This document shows positions 47,319 to 56,750 of a stretch of DNA of 64,000 nt, one piece after another (position 1 is the first letter of the stretch; each line of letters opens with the position of its first letter). A program made the translations under genes and the position numbers. The stretch is taken from assembly GCF_014650775.1 (NCBI RefSeq), contig NZ_BMVP01000007.1, forward strand, positions 186,001-250,000. The letters run 5' to 3'. Source of the stretch: Streptomyces cirratus. GTDB lineage: Bacteria; Actinomycetota; Actinomycetes; Streptomycetales; Streptomycetaceae. The notes beneath the pieces are model-generated. The model made no database searches, was not told the origin of the DNA, and saw nothing but the letters and a program-made list of their open reading frames with translations.

Positions 47319-48782
47319 TCATCCCTTGTTGTTCTTCAGAACGGCTTCCATGACCGCCTTGGCGACCGGCGCAGCCAGGCCGCCACCGGTGATGTCCTCA
47401 CGGCTGGCGTCGCTGTCCTCGACGACGACGGCGACGGCGACCGGGGAGGAACCGTCGGGGAGCTCGGCGTAGGAGATGAACCAGGCGTAGGGGCGCTTGG
47501 CGTTCTTCTCGCCGTGCTGGGCGGTACCGGTCTTGCCTCCGACGGTCACGCCCTTGATCTTGGCCGGGGTGCCGGTGCCGTTCTCGACGACGTTGACCAT
47601 CATCTTCTGGACCTTCTGCGCGTTCGCGGCGGAGAGGGGCCGGCTCATTTCCTGCGGCTCGTGCTTCTCGATCACGTCGAGGTTGGGCGCGGTCAGCTGG
47701 TCGACCATGTAGGGCTTCATCAGCTTGCCGTCGTTGGCGATGGCCGAGGTGACCATGGCCATCTGGAGGGGGGTGGCGGCGGTGTTGAACTGGCCGATGG
47801 AGCTCTGCGCGTTGCCGTCCTTGCTCATGTTCTTGTCGTAGACGCTGGCGAAGGCGCGGACGGGGGTGTCGATGGTGCTGTTGAACCCGAACTTCTGGGC
47901 CATGTCGACCATCTTGTCGCGGCCGACCTTGTCGCCCATGTTGGCGAAGACCGAGTTGCAGGACACCTGCAACGCGTAATTCAGGGTCGCCTTCTCGCAG
48001 TTGCTGGCGTGGTTGACCATCGGGGTCTGCGTGCCGGGCAGGATGTACGGCTCGGCGGTGTCCGTGGGCGCGTTGATGTCCGTGACCACGCCGTTCTCCA
48101 GCGCGGCGGAGGCCGTGACCACCTTGAAGGTGGAGCCCGGCGGGTAGGTCTCGCGCAGGGCGCGGTTGACGAGGTTCTTGTCCTCGCTGTCGTTGAGTTC
48201 GCGCCAGGCCTTGCCGTCGTCCTTCGAGAAGCCGGCGAAGCGGGAGGGGTCGTAGGACGGGGTGCTGACCAGGGCCAGGATGGCGCCGGTGCGCGGGTCG
48301 ATCGCCGCGACGGCACCCTTCTTGTTGCCGAGCTGCTGGTAGGCCGCCTTCTGGGCGGCGGCGTTCAGGGTGGTGACGACGTTGCCGCCCTGCTTCTTCT
48401 CCCCGGTGAACATGCCGATGGTGCGGTCGAAGAAGAGCCGGTCGTCGTTGCCGGTGAGGATGCCGTCGTCGATGTTCTCCAGCTGCGTCGAGCCGAAGGC
48501 CTGCGAGGCGTAGCCGGTGACGGGCGCCCACAGGGGGCCGTCGATGTACGTCCGCTTGTACTTGAAGTCGCTGCCGTCGGTGACGGCGGAGCCGGTGACC
48601 GGCTGGCCCTGGACGATGATGTTGCCGCGCTCGGTGGCGTACTGGGCGATCTGGACCCGGCGGTTTTCCTTGCGGGTGCTGAGTTCCTCGGCCTGGACGT
48701 ACTGCAGCCAGTTCGTACGGATCAGCAGCGCGAGGACGAGCAGCCCGCAGAACAGCGAGATGCGGCGCAGGGGCTTGTTCAT
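47319..48782 (-). CDS. pbpA: Penicillin-binding protein 2 / transpeptidase PbpA
   Basis: This is a 487-residue class B PBP that cross-links peptidoglycan. It has one N-terminal membrane helix (residues 7-25) and a short pedestal. The transpeptidase domain carries the catalytic STFK, the SCN motif (VSCNSVF) and KTGTAQ. The ATG overlaps the rodA/ftsW stop by 4 bp (48779-48782), which fits a glycosyltransferase/transpeptidase pair acting together. The 155-bp gap to pknB holds a 12-bp palindrome at 47291-47302. Confidence 0.96.
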   Translation of the reverse strand: MNKPLRRISLFCGLLVLALLIRTNWLQYVQAEELSTRKENRRVQIAQYATERGNIIVQGQPVTGSAVTDGSDFKYKRTYIDGPLWAPVTGYASQAFGSTQLENIDDGILTGNDDRLFFDRTIGMFTGEKKQGGNVVTTLNAAAQKAAYQQLGNKKGAVAAIDPRTGAILALVSTPSYDPSRFAGFSKDDGKAWRELNDSEDKNLVNRALRETYPPGSTFKVVTASAALENGVVTDINAPTDTAEPYILPGTQTPMVNHASNCEKATLNYALQVSCNSVFANMGDKVGRDKMVDMAQKFGFNSTIDTPVRAFASVYDKNMSKDGNAQSSIGQFNTAATPLQMAMVTSAIANDGKLMKPYMVDQLTAPNLDVIEKHEPQEMSRPLSAANAQKVQKMMVNVVENGTGTPAKIKGVTVGGKTGTAQHGEKNAKRPYAWFISYAELPDGSSPVAVAVVVEDSDASREDITGGGLAAPVAKAVMEAVLKNNKG

Positions 48783-50203
48783 GACGGTCGGACCACCTGG
48801 GTCATCTCGGAGTCGGGGGACGGGGCGGGGGCCGGGGCGGGGCGGCGTGCGGTGTCGCTGATCCGGATGAGGATGGCGATGAGCACCCAGTTCGCGAGGA
48901 CGGAGGAACCGCCGGAGGCGAGGAAGGGCATGGTCATGCCGGTGAGGGGGATGAGGCCCATGACTCCGCCGGCGACGACGAAGATCTGGAGGGAGAACGC
49001 GCCGGAGAGGCCGATGGCGAAGAGCTTGCCGAACGGGTCGCGGGCGGCGAGGGCGGTGCGGACGCCGCGCTCGATGATCAGGCCGTAGAGCAGCAGGAAA
49101 GCCATGACGCCGGAGAGGCCGAGTTCCTCGCCGACGGTGGAGAAGATGAAGTCGGAGTTGGCGGCGAAGCCGATCAGGTCGGAGTTGCCCTGTCCCCAGC
49201 CGGTGCCGAGGACCCCGCCGGAACCGAAGCTCATGATCGACTGGCCGACCTGCTCGCAGGCGCCGGACTTGCTGTAGCAGGCGAACGGGTCGAGCCAGGC
49301 GGTGACGCGGACCTTGACGTGGCTGGCGGTGGTGCCGACGACGACGGCGCCGCCGATCGACATGAGCAGGCCGATCACGATCCAGCTGGTGCGTTCGGTG
49401 GCCACGTACAGCATGATCACGAACATGCCGAAGAAGAGCAGCGAGGTGCCGAGGTCGTTCTCGAAGACGAGGACGAGCAGGCTCATCGCCCAGATCATCA
49501 GGATCGGACCGAGGTCACGGCCGCGCGGCAGGTAGAGGCCCATGAAGCGGCGGCTGGCCAGCGCCAGGGCGTCGCGCTTCACCATCAGGTACCCGGCGAA
49601 GAAGATCGCGATCACGATCTTCGCGAACTCGCCCGGCTGGATGGAGAAGCCGCCGACGCTGATCCAGATCTTCGCGCCGAAGACGTCGGCGCCCAGGCCC
49701 GGGACGACGGGCAGGATCAGCAGGACCAGCGAGGCGGCCATGGAGATGTACGTGAACCGCTGGAGCACGCGGTGGTCCTTGAGGACCAGCAGCACGACCG
49801 CGAACAGGGCGAGGGCGAGGGCCGTGTACATCATCTGCCGGGGCGCCGACTCGGTGAAGCCGCCGAACTGGCGCTTGGCGAGGTTCTGCAGCCGCTCGGA
49901 CTGGTCGAGCCGGTAGATGATCACGAGCCCGAGCCCGTTGAGCAGCGTGGCGATCGGCAGCAGCAACGGGTCGGCGTACTTGGCGTAGCGGCGCACCACG
50001 AGGTGCGCGAGACCGGCGAGCACGCCGAGGCCGAGCCCGTAGGTGAGCATGCCCGGAGGCAGCTTGCCGTGGATCGACAGCCCCACGTTGGCGTAGGCGA
50101 AGATCGGGATGACCACGGCGAAGGCGAGCAGCAGGAGCTCGGTGTTCCGCCGGCTCGGCAGCTCGATCGCGCCGATGGTGGTCGTGTTGGTGACAACGCT
50201 CAT
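48779..50203 (-). CDS. FtsW/RodA/SpoVE family peptidoglycan glycosyltransferase
   Basis: This is a 474-residue SEDS protein with about ten or more membrane helices. Family motifs include FENDLGTSLLFFG (with the catalytic Asp region) and the C-terminal MPFLASGGSS. It polymerises lipid II together with the adjacent class B PBP. In S. coelicolor the true ftsW lies in the dcw cluster and sfr/rodA elsewhere, so a precise RodA or FtsW label is not safe. The start is ATG 50203, 31 bp after pstP. Confidence 0.95.
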   Translation of the reverse strand: MSVVTNTTTIGAIELPSRRNTELLLLAFAVVIPIFAYANVGLSIHGKLPPGMLTYGLGLGVLAGLAHLVVRRYAKYADPLLLPIATLLNGLGLVIIYRLDQSERLQNLAKRQFGGFTESAPRQMMYTALALALFAVVLLVLKDHRVLQRFTYISMAASLVLLILPVVPGLGADVFGAKIWISVGGFSIQPGEFAKIVIAIFFAGYLMVKRDALALASRRFMGLYLPRGRDLGPILMIWAMSLLVLVFENDLGTSLLFFGMFVIMLYVATERTSWIVIGLLMSIGGAVVVGTTASHVKVRVTAWLDPFACYSKSGACEQVGQSIMSFGSGGVLGTGWGQGNSDLIGFAANSDFIFSTVGEELGLSGVMAFLLLYGLIIERGVRTALAARDPFGKLFAIGLSGAFSLQIFVVAGGVMGLIPLTGMTMPFLASGGSSVLANWVLIAILIRISDTARRPAPAPAPSPDSEMTQVVRPS

Positions 50204-50234
50204 GGTGTGGCAGGCCCCCTGTGCCCGCGTGTGG

Positions 50235-51698
50235 CTAGGGCTTTTCGCACTGGCCGGCCAGCTGCTGCTCCGCGGGAGTCAGGCCGGGGCCGGGTGTCGG
50301 GTTGTTCTGCGCCTCGGCGGCGCGGCGGGCTTCGTCCTTCTTGCAGGCGGACACCTGGGCGCCGAGCTCGTCGATCTTCTTGCGGGCTCCGTCGAGGCTG
50401 CCTTCGCCGATCGTGGCCTGGACCTGCTTGCGCTTGAAGGACGGCAGGTACTTGAGTTCGATGTCGGGGTGGTCCGTCTCCACCTGCGAGAGGTGGATCC
50501 AGGCGAGGTTCTGGCTGATGCCGCGGTACAGCGCGACGTGATCGTCCTTGACGCCGACGTAGAACTGGGTTTGGGTCCAGCGGTGCCCGGCGTACACGCC
50601 TCCGCCGATCACGCCCGCGACGAGCAGCAGGATCAGGGTCCGGCCGGTCCACCTGCGCCCTTTGCCGCGGCGCCTGCGCGGCTTGTCGTAGGTGTCCTCG
50701 TAGCCGGATTCGGTGTCGTAGGCGCCGCTGTCGGCGTCGCCGAAGCTTCCGTAGCCGCCGCCCTGGCTCTGGTCGGGGTATCCGTAGCCGGGGTTGTCGC
50801 CGCTGCCGGGAGGGCCGAAGGCGCCCGCGGGCGGGGCGGCCGGGCGGCCGAGACCCGAGGCCCGGCCGGCCGGGGTCTGCATGGCGTTGCCGTCGAAGAG
50901 CTGGTGCTGGTTCTCGGCGACCGCGCCGACGACCACCGGGGTGTCGTTCAGCTGGGCGGCGAGGGTGTCGCCGCTGTCGGTGTCGAGGACGTCGGCCACG
51001 ATGCAGGTGATGTTGTCGGGGCCGCCACCGCGCAGGGCGAGCTGGATCAGGGACTGCACGGTCTCGTGCGGGCCGTGGTAGTCGGCGAGGGTCTCCTCCA
51101 GCGTCTGGTGGGAGACGACGCCGGACAGCCCGTCGGAGCAGATGAGGTAGCGGTCGCCGGGACGGACCTCGCGGATGGACAGGTCCGGCTCGACGATGTC
51201 GCCGCTGCCCAGGGCCCGCATGAGCAGCGAGCGCTGCGGGTGGGTGGTGGCTTCCTCTTCGGTGATGCGGCCCTCGTCGACGAGGCGCTGCACCCAGGTG
51301 TGGTCCTGGGTGATCTGCGTGAGGACGCCGTCGCGCAGGAGGTACGCGCGGGAGTCGCCGACGTGGACGAGGCCGAGGCGCTGGCCGGTCCACAGCAGGG
51401 CGGTCAGGGTGGTGCCCATGCCCTCCAGCTGTGGGTCTTCCTCGACCATGGCGCGCAACTGGTCGTTGGCGCGCTGCACGGCGACGCTGAGGGCGGTGAG
51501 GATGTCGGAGCCCGGGACGTCGTCGTCGAGCTGCACGAGGGTGGAGATCACCTCGGAGCTGGCGACTTCGCCGGCGGCCTGGCCGCCCATGCCGTCGGCG
51601 ATCGCGAGGAGGCGGGGGCCGGCGTAACCGGAGTCCTCGTTGCCTTCGCGGATCATGCCCTTGTGCGATCCGGCGGCGAACCGCAGGGACAGACTCAT
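50235..51698 (-). CDS. pstP: PP2C-family serine/threonine phosphatase PstP
   Basis: This 487-residue membrane phosphatase reverses PknB-type phosphorylation. The PP2C domain (residues 1-240) has the metal-binding motifs GNED and DGMGG (Asp35) and GGGPDNIT. A Pro/Gly/Tyr linker leads to one membrane helix (about residues 349-367) and an extracellular domain of about 110 residues. ATG 51698 (MSLSLRFAAGSHKG) is the family start, and the frame is open upstream without conservation. It lies between fhaB and the SEDS gene. Confidence 0.96.
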   Translation of the reverse strand: MSLSLRFAAGSHKGMIREGNEDSGYAGPRLLAIADGMGGQAAGEVASSEVISTLVQLDDDVPGSDILTALSVAVQRANDQLRAMVEEDPQLEGMGTTLTALLWTGQRLGLVHVGDSRAYLLRDGVLTQITQDHTWVQRLVDEGRITEEEATTHPQRSLLMRALGSGDIVEPDLSIREVRPGDRYLICSDGLSGVVSHQTLEETLADYHGPHETVQSLIQLALRGGGPDNITCIVADVLDTDSGDTLAAQLNDTPVVVGAVAENQHQLFDGNAMQTPAGRASGLGRPAAPPAGAFGPPGSGDNPGYGYPDQSQGGGYGSFGDADSGAYDTESGYEDTYDKPRRRRGKGRRWTGRTLILLLVAGVIGGGVYAGHRWTQTQFYVGVKDDHVALYRGISQNLAWIHLSQVETDHPDIELKYLPSFKRKQVQATIGEGSLDGARKKIDELGAQVSACKKDEARRAAEAQNNPTPGPGLTPAEQQLAGQCEKP

Positions 51699-51845
51699 GC
51701 GCACCTGCCCTGTCGACGCTGCCTCCGGGTACAACCGGTCTCGACGAGCCACACTGCCCACCCTCCGGTCGGGAGCGCGCGCGGGTCCGTGTCCCCGGTG
51801 GGACGGGCCGCCGCGGCTCGCTCGCTCCGCTCGCTCATTCTCGTA

Positions 51846-52346
51846 CTACTTCCGCAGCTCGATGACGGTCTTGCCGATGCGGATCGGGGCGCCCGGCGGG
51901 ATGGGCGTCGGGGTGGTCAGCCGGGTCCGGTCGAGATAGGTCCCGTTGGTGGACCCGAGGTCCTCGACGATCCACTGGCCGTCGGTGTCGGGGTAGATCC
52001 TGGCATGACGGCTGGACGCGTAGTCGTCGTCCAGCACGATCGTGGAGTCGTGGGCGCGGCCCAAGGTGATCGTCTGCCCGGACAGGGCGACCGTGGTACC
52101 CGTGAGGGTGCCCTCGGACACGACGAGTTTGGTGGGCGCCCCGCGGCGCTGCCGCTGCTGCGGGGGCGCGCTCTGGCGCCCCGTCTGCTGCGGGGCACCG
52201 CCTGCGCCGCCGCCGCGGCGGGAGCCGCGTTGCGTGACTCTCGTGCCGAAGAGGTCGCTGCGGATGACCTGGACGGCCACGATGACGAACAGCCACAGAA
52301 CGGCCAGGAAACCCAACCGCATGACCGTCAGGGTCAGCTCTGACAT
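51846..52346 (-). CDS. fhaB: FHA-domain protein FhaB
   Basis: This 166-residue protein has an N-terminal membrane helix (residues 5-25), a basic Gly/Gln-rich linker and a C-terminal FHA domain (about 70-160). Phospho-threonine-binding residues are visible in LGRAHDSTIVL, SSRHARI and GSTNGTYL. It probably docks phosphorylated PknB or its substrates at the membrane. ATG 52346 lies 10 bp after fhaA. Confidence 0.95.
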   Translation of the reverse strand: MSELTLTVMRLGFLAVLWLFVIVAVQVIRSDLFGTRVTQRGSRRGGGAGGAPQQTGRQSAPPQQRQRRGAPTKLVVSEGTLTGTTVALSGQTITLGRAHDSTIVLDDDYASSRHARIYPDTDGQWIVEDLGSTNGTYLDRTRLTTPTPIPPGAPIRIGKTVIELRK

Positions 52347-52356
52347 TGCCCCCGCT

Positions 52357-53187
52357 TCACCCTTCGGCTTGCCGGTAAATGATGGTGGTGCTGCCCACGA
52401 CGATCCGCGAGCCGTCGCGGAGCGTAGCGCGGGTGGTGTGCTGCCCGTCCACCACGATGCCGTTGGTGGACCCGAGATCCTGGATCGTCGGGGGCGTTCC
52501 GGTCCGGATCTCACAGTGCCGGCGCGATACGCCGGGGTCGTCGATCCGCACATCGGCCTCGGTGCTTCGGCCGAGTACGAGCGTGGGGCGCGAGATCTGG
52601 TGGCGGGTGCCGTTGATCTCGATCCAGCGGCGCGTGGTCCCGGGGGCGCCCGGTCCCGGTCCCGGCCCGGGACCGCCGCGGCGCGCGGCGGGACCGCCGG
52701 GCGGCGGGGCGCTCGGCATGGGCGGGGCGGCGACCGGGGGGTACCCGTAGCCGCCCTGCTGCGCGCCCTGGGGCGCCTCGCCCTGCCCCTGGGGGCCGCC
52801 CGGCTGGGAGGTGCTGGAGGCGAGGGTCCGACTGCGGACGCGGTAGAGACCGGTGTCCAGGTCGTCGGCCTTCTCCAGGTGCACCTTGATGGGGCCCATG
52901 AAGCTGTAGCGCTGCTGCTTGGCGTAGTCGCGGACGAGGCCCGCGAGCTCGTCGCCGAGCTGTCCGGAGTAGGGGCTCAGGCGCTCGTAGTCGCCGGAGC
53001 TGAGTTCCACGATGAAGTCGTTGGGGACGACGGTCCGCTCGCGGTTCCAGATGGTGGCGTTGTTGTCGCACTCGCGCTGGAGGGCGCCGGCGATCTCCAC
53101 CGGCTGGACTTCGGACTTGAAGACCTTGGCGAAGGTGCCGTTCACCAGACCTTCGAGTCGCTGCTCGAACCGCTTCAGAACTCCCAT
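52357..53187 (-). CDS. fhaA: FHA-domain protein FhaA (DUF3662-FHA)
   Basis: This 276-residue protein has an N-terminal DUF3662 domain (residues 1-125, starting MGVLKRFEQRLEGLVNG), a Pro/Gly-rich linker and a C-terminal FHA domain with LGRSTEADVRI, VSRRHCEI and GSTNGIVV. In mycobacteria FhaA binds the phosphorylated MviN pseudokinase and restrains wall synthesis. The matching pseudokinase is at 8914-10653. ATG 53187 has a strong ribosome-binding site, GAGGAGGTG. It is the first gene of the operon. Confidence 0.95.
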   Translation of the reverse strand: MGVLKRFEQRLEGLVNGTFAKVFKSEVQPVEIAGALQRECDNNATIWNRERTVVPNDFIVELSSGDYERLSPYSGQLGDELAGLVRDYAKQQRYSFMGPIKVHLEKADDLDTGLYRVRSRTLASSTSQPGGPQGQGEAPQGAQQGGYGYPPVAAPPMPSAPPPGGPAARRGGPGPGPGPGAPGTTRRWIEINGTRHQISRPTLVLGRSTEADVRIDDPGVSRRHCEIRTGTPPTIQDLGSTNGIVVDGQHTTRATLRDGSRIVVGSTTIIYRQAEG

Positions 53188-53479
53188 GGGGCACCTCCTC
53201 CGTCGTTGTCGCCCTGTACTGCTTACTGATCGTATCCACGCGTGGCGGATTCGGGTGGTTCCCCTCCGGTCGCATACCCAGGAGTGTTGGTCCTCACAAG
53301 GATCGTAGGGGCGCTCCAAGGACAGTGTCCCGCACCGGGAGCGGAGTGCGGGAGGGGACCGTCGTGGCGGTGGTGGCGGGTGGTCGGAAAGCGATGTGAT
53401 TGCACCCCGTCCGACGTGCTAATGTTTCGACGTCGCCAGGGGAACGGCCCGAAAGGGAAGAACCGCTGGGGAGCTGCTC

Positions 53480-53562
53480 GGGCGAGTGGCGGAACGGCAG
53501 ACGCGCTGGCTTCAGGTGCCAGTGTCCTTCGGGACGTGGGGGTTCAAATCCCCCCTCGCCCA
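53480..53562 (+). tRNA. tRNA-Leu (CAG)
   Basis: This is a class II tRNA with acceptor stem GGGCGAG/CTCGCCC. The anticodon stem-loop CTGGC-TTCAGGT-GCCAG gives CAG at 53513-53515, the variable arm is GTGTCCTTCGGGACGT, and the T-arm reads GGGGGTTCAAATCCCCC. It decodes CUG, the main leucine codon at this G+C content. CCA is not encoded. Confidence 0.97.
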
Positions 53563-53598
53563 CTGAGGACGCCGATGAAACGGTGTTCTTGGCAACGA

Positions 53599-53638
53599 CG
53601 AAACGGTCGTCATCGTGAAAACGATGGCGGCCGTTTTG
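53599..53638 (+). terminator. tRNA-Leu terminator
   Basis: A 16-bp stem with two G-U pairs (53601-53616 with 53621-53636), closing on a GAAA tetraloop, is flanked by a further C-G and G-U pair. A short T-rich tail follows. Confidence 0.85.
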
Positions 53639-53699
53639 CTTTGCCCTGCGACGGCTCGTGTGGTGCCTGCATCGCGCTGAGGGCGAGTCAGGCGCCGAA

Positions 53700-54257
53700 G
53701 TGCCGGTGACGTACGTCATGGCCGGGGCGTGCGCCGCAGATGCGCGTCTGGTGGTGTGGGCGGTGGCCGGGGTGGATCTCGTCGTCGAAGTCGTTGTCGA
53801 CGCGATGGTCCCGGCCGCGTTCCGGGTGCTGCACCTGTTGTGGGTCGGGTGCGCCCTCGTGCTCTGCGCGATGACCGTCCGTGCGCCGCACCTGTTGGAC
53901 GGGCGGGTACTGCGGCTGCGGACCGGGCCGTTCAGGGGGCTGTGCCTGCCGCTGTCGGAGGTGGTGGGGGCGCGGGCCGAGCACGGGCTGGCCGTCGGGC
54001 ACGGGCTGCGGCGGGGTGGGAGCGTCAGGGCCCGGAGGGTGCGGTTCTGTGCCGACCGGCCGGCCGCGGCCGCGCGGCTGATCAGGCAGGCGGCGGGACG
54101 GGCCGCCGTACGTGAGCCGGACCGGGGCCCGGGCCGGAGCGTGAGAACCCGGTGCGGGGCGCCCTGCTGGTCAGGGGTGCCGGGCAGTCGATACGGTCAG
54201 GCCGAATCATTGATGTTGGCCGAGAAGTACGGCAGTTACGGGTGGGGGGCGGCACGC
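53700..54257 (+). other. In-frame hydrophobic upstream region of the DUF2252 ORF
   Basis: No stop codon separates this stretch from the DUF2252 protein. Read from GTG 53700 it gives about 186 residues, with two hydrophobic segments (VVWAVAGVDLVVEVVV and VLHLLWVGCALVLCAM) and a small basic domain (APHLLDGRVLRLRTGPF). This resembles, from memory, stand-alone Streptomyces membrane proteins, but it is shortened in the middle. It could be an N-terminal extension, a shortened gene fused in frame, or chance high-G+C openness. The last 70 bases before 54258 are less G+C-rich and look intergenic. Confidence 0.4.
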
Positions 54258-55694
54258 ATGGTGGCGGTACCGGCGGAGCAGGCAGTGGGGGCGGAACCGG
54301 CGACGGGAGCCGGACGGATACCGCGGGTCGCCGGATTCGCGCCGCGGGTCGTGGCGGGCTCCGCCAAGGAGACCGGCAGGGCGCTGCGGGCACGCGTTCC
54401 GCGCTCGGCGCACGCGCGGTTCGAGGCCCCGGCCGGACGGCCGGACGCCGTGCGCGCCGTCGAGGAGTCCAACGTCGGACGGGTCGCGGAACTCACGCCG
54501 ATCCGCGTGGGCCGCATGGCCGCGAACCCGTTCGCGTTCCTGCGGGGCGCGGCCGGTCTGATGGCGCACGACCTGTCCGGCGGCCCGGTGACCGGCGTCG
54601 GCGCGCAGATCTGCGGTGACGCGCACGCGGCGAACTTCGGTCTCTACGGGGACGCGCGCGGCCGGCTCGTCATCGACCTGAACGACTTCGACGAGACCGT
54701 CTTCGGGCCGTGGGAGTGGGACGTGAAGCGGCTGGCGACCTCGCTGGTGCTGGCCGGCCGGGTGGCGGGGGCGGACGAGGACACCTGCCGGGCGGCCGCG
54801 CTGGACGCGGTGGGCGCATACCGGCGGACCATGCGGCTGCTGGCCAAGCTGCCGGCGCTCGACGCGTGGAACGCCATCGCGGACGAGGAACTGGTCTCGC
54901 ACACCGATGCCCGGGACCTGCTGGGCACCCTGGAACGGGTCTCGGAGAAGGCCCGCAACAACACCTCGGCCCGGTTCGCGGCCAAGTCGACGCAGGCCGG
55001 TCCCGACGGGTTCCGGCGCTTCGTGGACGCGCTTCCGGTTCTGCGCCGGGTCGGCGACGACGAGGCGGCTGCCGTGGCCGCCTCGCTGGGCCCCTACTTG
55101 CACACCTTGCAGGGCGACCGGCTGCCGCTGCTGGCCCGGTACGCCATCCACGACGTCGCGTTCCGCGTGGTGGGCACCGGGAGCGTGGGCACCCGCTCGT
55201 ACGTGGTGCTGCTGCTGGACCACCGGGGGGAGCCGCTGGTCCTCCAGGTGAAGGAGGCGCGGCCTTCCGTGCTGCTGCCGCACCTGCCCGCGCTGGGCTT
55301 CCACGCGCCGCAGGAGGAGCACGAGGGCCGCCGGGTGGTGGCCGGACAGCAGCGCATGCAGGTGGTGTCCGACATCCTGCTGGGCTGGACCACCGTGGAG
55401 GGGCGCCCCTATCAGGTCCGCCAGTTCCGCAACCGCAAGGGCAGTGTGGACCCGGCGGCGCTCGCCCCCGAGCAGATCGACGACTACGGACGGATGACCG
55501 GCGCCCTGCTGGCCCGGGCCCACGCACACAGCGCCGATCCGCGGGTGCTCGCGGGGTACTGCGGAAAGAACGAGGAGCTGGACGAGGCGATGGCCGCCTT
55601 TGCCGTGGCGTATGCGGACCGGAGCGAGGCCGACCACGCCTATCTGGTGGCGGCGGTCCGGTCTGGCCGGATCGCGGCCGAGTTCGGCGTCTGA
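54258..55694 (+). CDS. DUF2252 family protein
   Basis: This protein has about 478 residues and a kinase-like phosphotransferase fold of unknown substrate. Conserved features are GDAHAANFGLY and DLNDFDETVFGPWEWDVKRL in the first half, and the lysine region LVLQVKEARPSVL and RQFRNRKGS later. ATG 54258 is chosen because GGGGGGC lies upstream and family members start close to this point. The frame stays open to 53658. No partner gene is evident. Two parS sites follow. Confidence 0.82.
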   Translation: MVAVPAEQAVGAEPATGAGRIPRVAGFAPRVVAGSAKETGRALRARVPRSAHARFEAPAGRPDAVRAVEESNVGRVAELTPIRVGRMAANPFAFLRGAAGLMAHDLSGGPVTGVGAQICGDAHAANFGLYGDARGRLVIDLNDFDETVFGPWEWDVKRLATSLVLAGRVAGADEDTCRAAALDAVGAYRRTMRLLAKLPALDAWNAIADEELVSHTDARDLLGTLERVSEKARNNTSARFAAKSTQAGPDGFRRFVDALPVLRRVGDDEAAAVAASLGPYLHTLQGDRLPLLARYAIHDVAFRVVGTGSVGTRSYVVLLLDHRGEPLVLQVKEARPSVLLPHLPALGFHAPQEEHEGRRVVAGQQRMQVVSDILLGWTTVEGRPYQVRQFRNRKGSVDPAALAPEQIDDYGRMTGALLARAHAHSADPRVLAGYCGKNEELDEAMAAFAVAYADRSEADHAYLVAAVRSGRIAAEFGV

Positions 55695-55759
55695 GGGTAG
55701 GGGCCCGTCCCTCTCCGGGGCACTGCGGGCGGCGGTGGTGGAGCGGGGCGACGGGGGAC

Positions 55760-55795
55760 GTTTCACGTGAAACCAGTGGATGTTTCACGTGAAAC
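55760..55795. other. Double parS
   Basis: Perfect GTTTCACGTGAAAC palindromes lie at 55760-55773 and 55782-55795, starting 22 bp apart, in the gap before the J-domain-like gene. Confidence 0.95.
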
Positions 55796-55836
55796 ACGCA
55801 GCGTCCACCGGGGCGGACGGGCCTTAGGCTGGCCGG

Positions 55837-56670
55837 GTGAGCGAGCACACGGAGCAGACAGTCCCCCAAGAGCCCGCCGACTCCGGCGACGAGCGGCCCG
55901 AGGCCCGGCTTGACCGGGCGGTGCGTGCCGCGGAGCAGGCGCTGATCGAGTTTGAGATCGCGGTGGAGACCTTCCGGGTGGAGGTGGAGAACTTCTCCAG
56001 GCTGCACCACCAGAAGCTCGGCCCGATGTACTCGCGGCTCGACGAACTGGACGCGCTGATCGCCGAGGCGAAGGCGGCGCGGACCGGTGATCCGGAGGAT
56101 CTTCGGCGGGCCCGCGATGCGCGGTCGCTGGTGATGCCGATGCCCGGCGTCGACGAGCTGTTCCACGACTGGATGGGCTCCGACGGGATCTCCGACGACG
56201 CCGCCGCGATGCTCACCGACCGTACCGTGCGGCCGCCGGAGCGGGTGCGGCCCTCGGAGGAGGTCCGCAGGCTGTACCGCGAGCTGGTGCGCAAGGCGCA
56301 TCCGGACCTCGCCCAGGACGAAGCCGAGCGCGCGCGGCGGGACGCGTTCATCTCCCGGGTCAACGCGGCGTACGCGCGGGGCGAGGAGACCCTGCTGCGC
56401 GAGCTGGCGGAGGAGTGGGCGGCGGGCCCGGCGCCGGAGTCGGCCCGGCCGAGCGAGAGCGACGAGCTCTATGCGCGGCTGGAGTGGCTGGCGCGGCGCA
56501 AGGAGCTCTTGGCGGCGGTGGCGCGGGAGCTGGAGGAGAGCGCGATCGGATCGATGCTGCGGATGGCTCCGGACGACCCGGACCGGCTGCTGGAGGAAAT
56601 CGCGGAGCAACTGCTGGCGCAGGTCTCCGAGCGTGAGACGGAACTGGCGGGTCTGACCGCGGGGCAGTGA
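55837..56670 (+). CDS. J-domain-like coiled-coil protein
   Basis: This 277-residue protein has a helical N-terminal half (residues 20-95). A J-domain-like segment (about residues 145-185) contains the HPD tripeptide in LVRKAHPDLA followed by a further helix. The C-terminal part is again helical and acidic. HPD is the motif by which J-proteins stimulate Hsp70, so a DnaK co-chaperone role is possible. The rest does not match DnaJ. The start is GTG 55837. Confidence 0.8.
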   Translation: MSEHTEQTVPQEPADSGDERPEARLDRAVRAAEQALIEFEIAVETFRVEVENFSRLHHQKLGPMYSRLDELDALIAEAKAARTGDPEDLRRARDARSLVMPMPGVDELFHDWMGSDGISDDAAAMLTDRTVRPPERVRPSEEVRRLYRELVRKAHPDLAQDEAERARRDAFISRVNAAYARGEETLLRELAEEWAAGPAPESARPSESDELYARLEWLARRKELLAAVARELEESAIGSMLRMAPDDPDRLLEEIAEQLLAQVSERETELAGLTAGQ

Positions 56671-56750
56671 GGCGCGACGGCTCGGGCGGGTGGCGCGTAT
56701 CTGGGCCGGTATAGGTTGGGATCCGGATCTGTGACGAGAGAAGGCGACGT

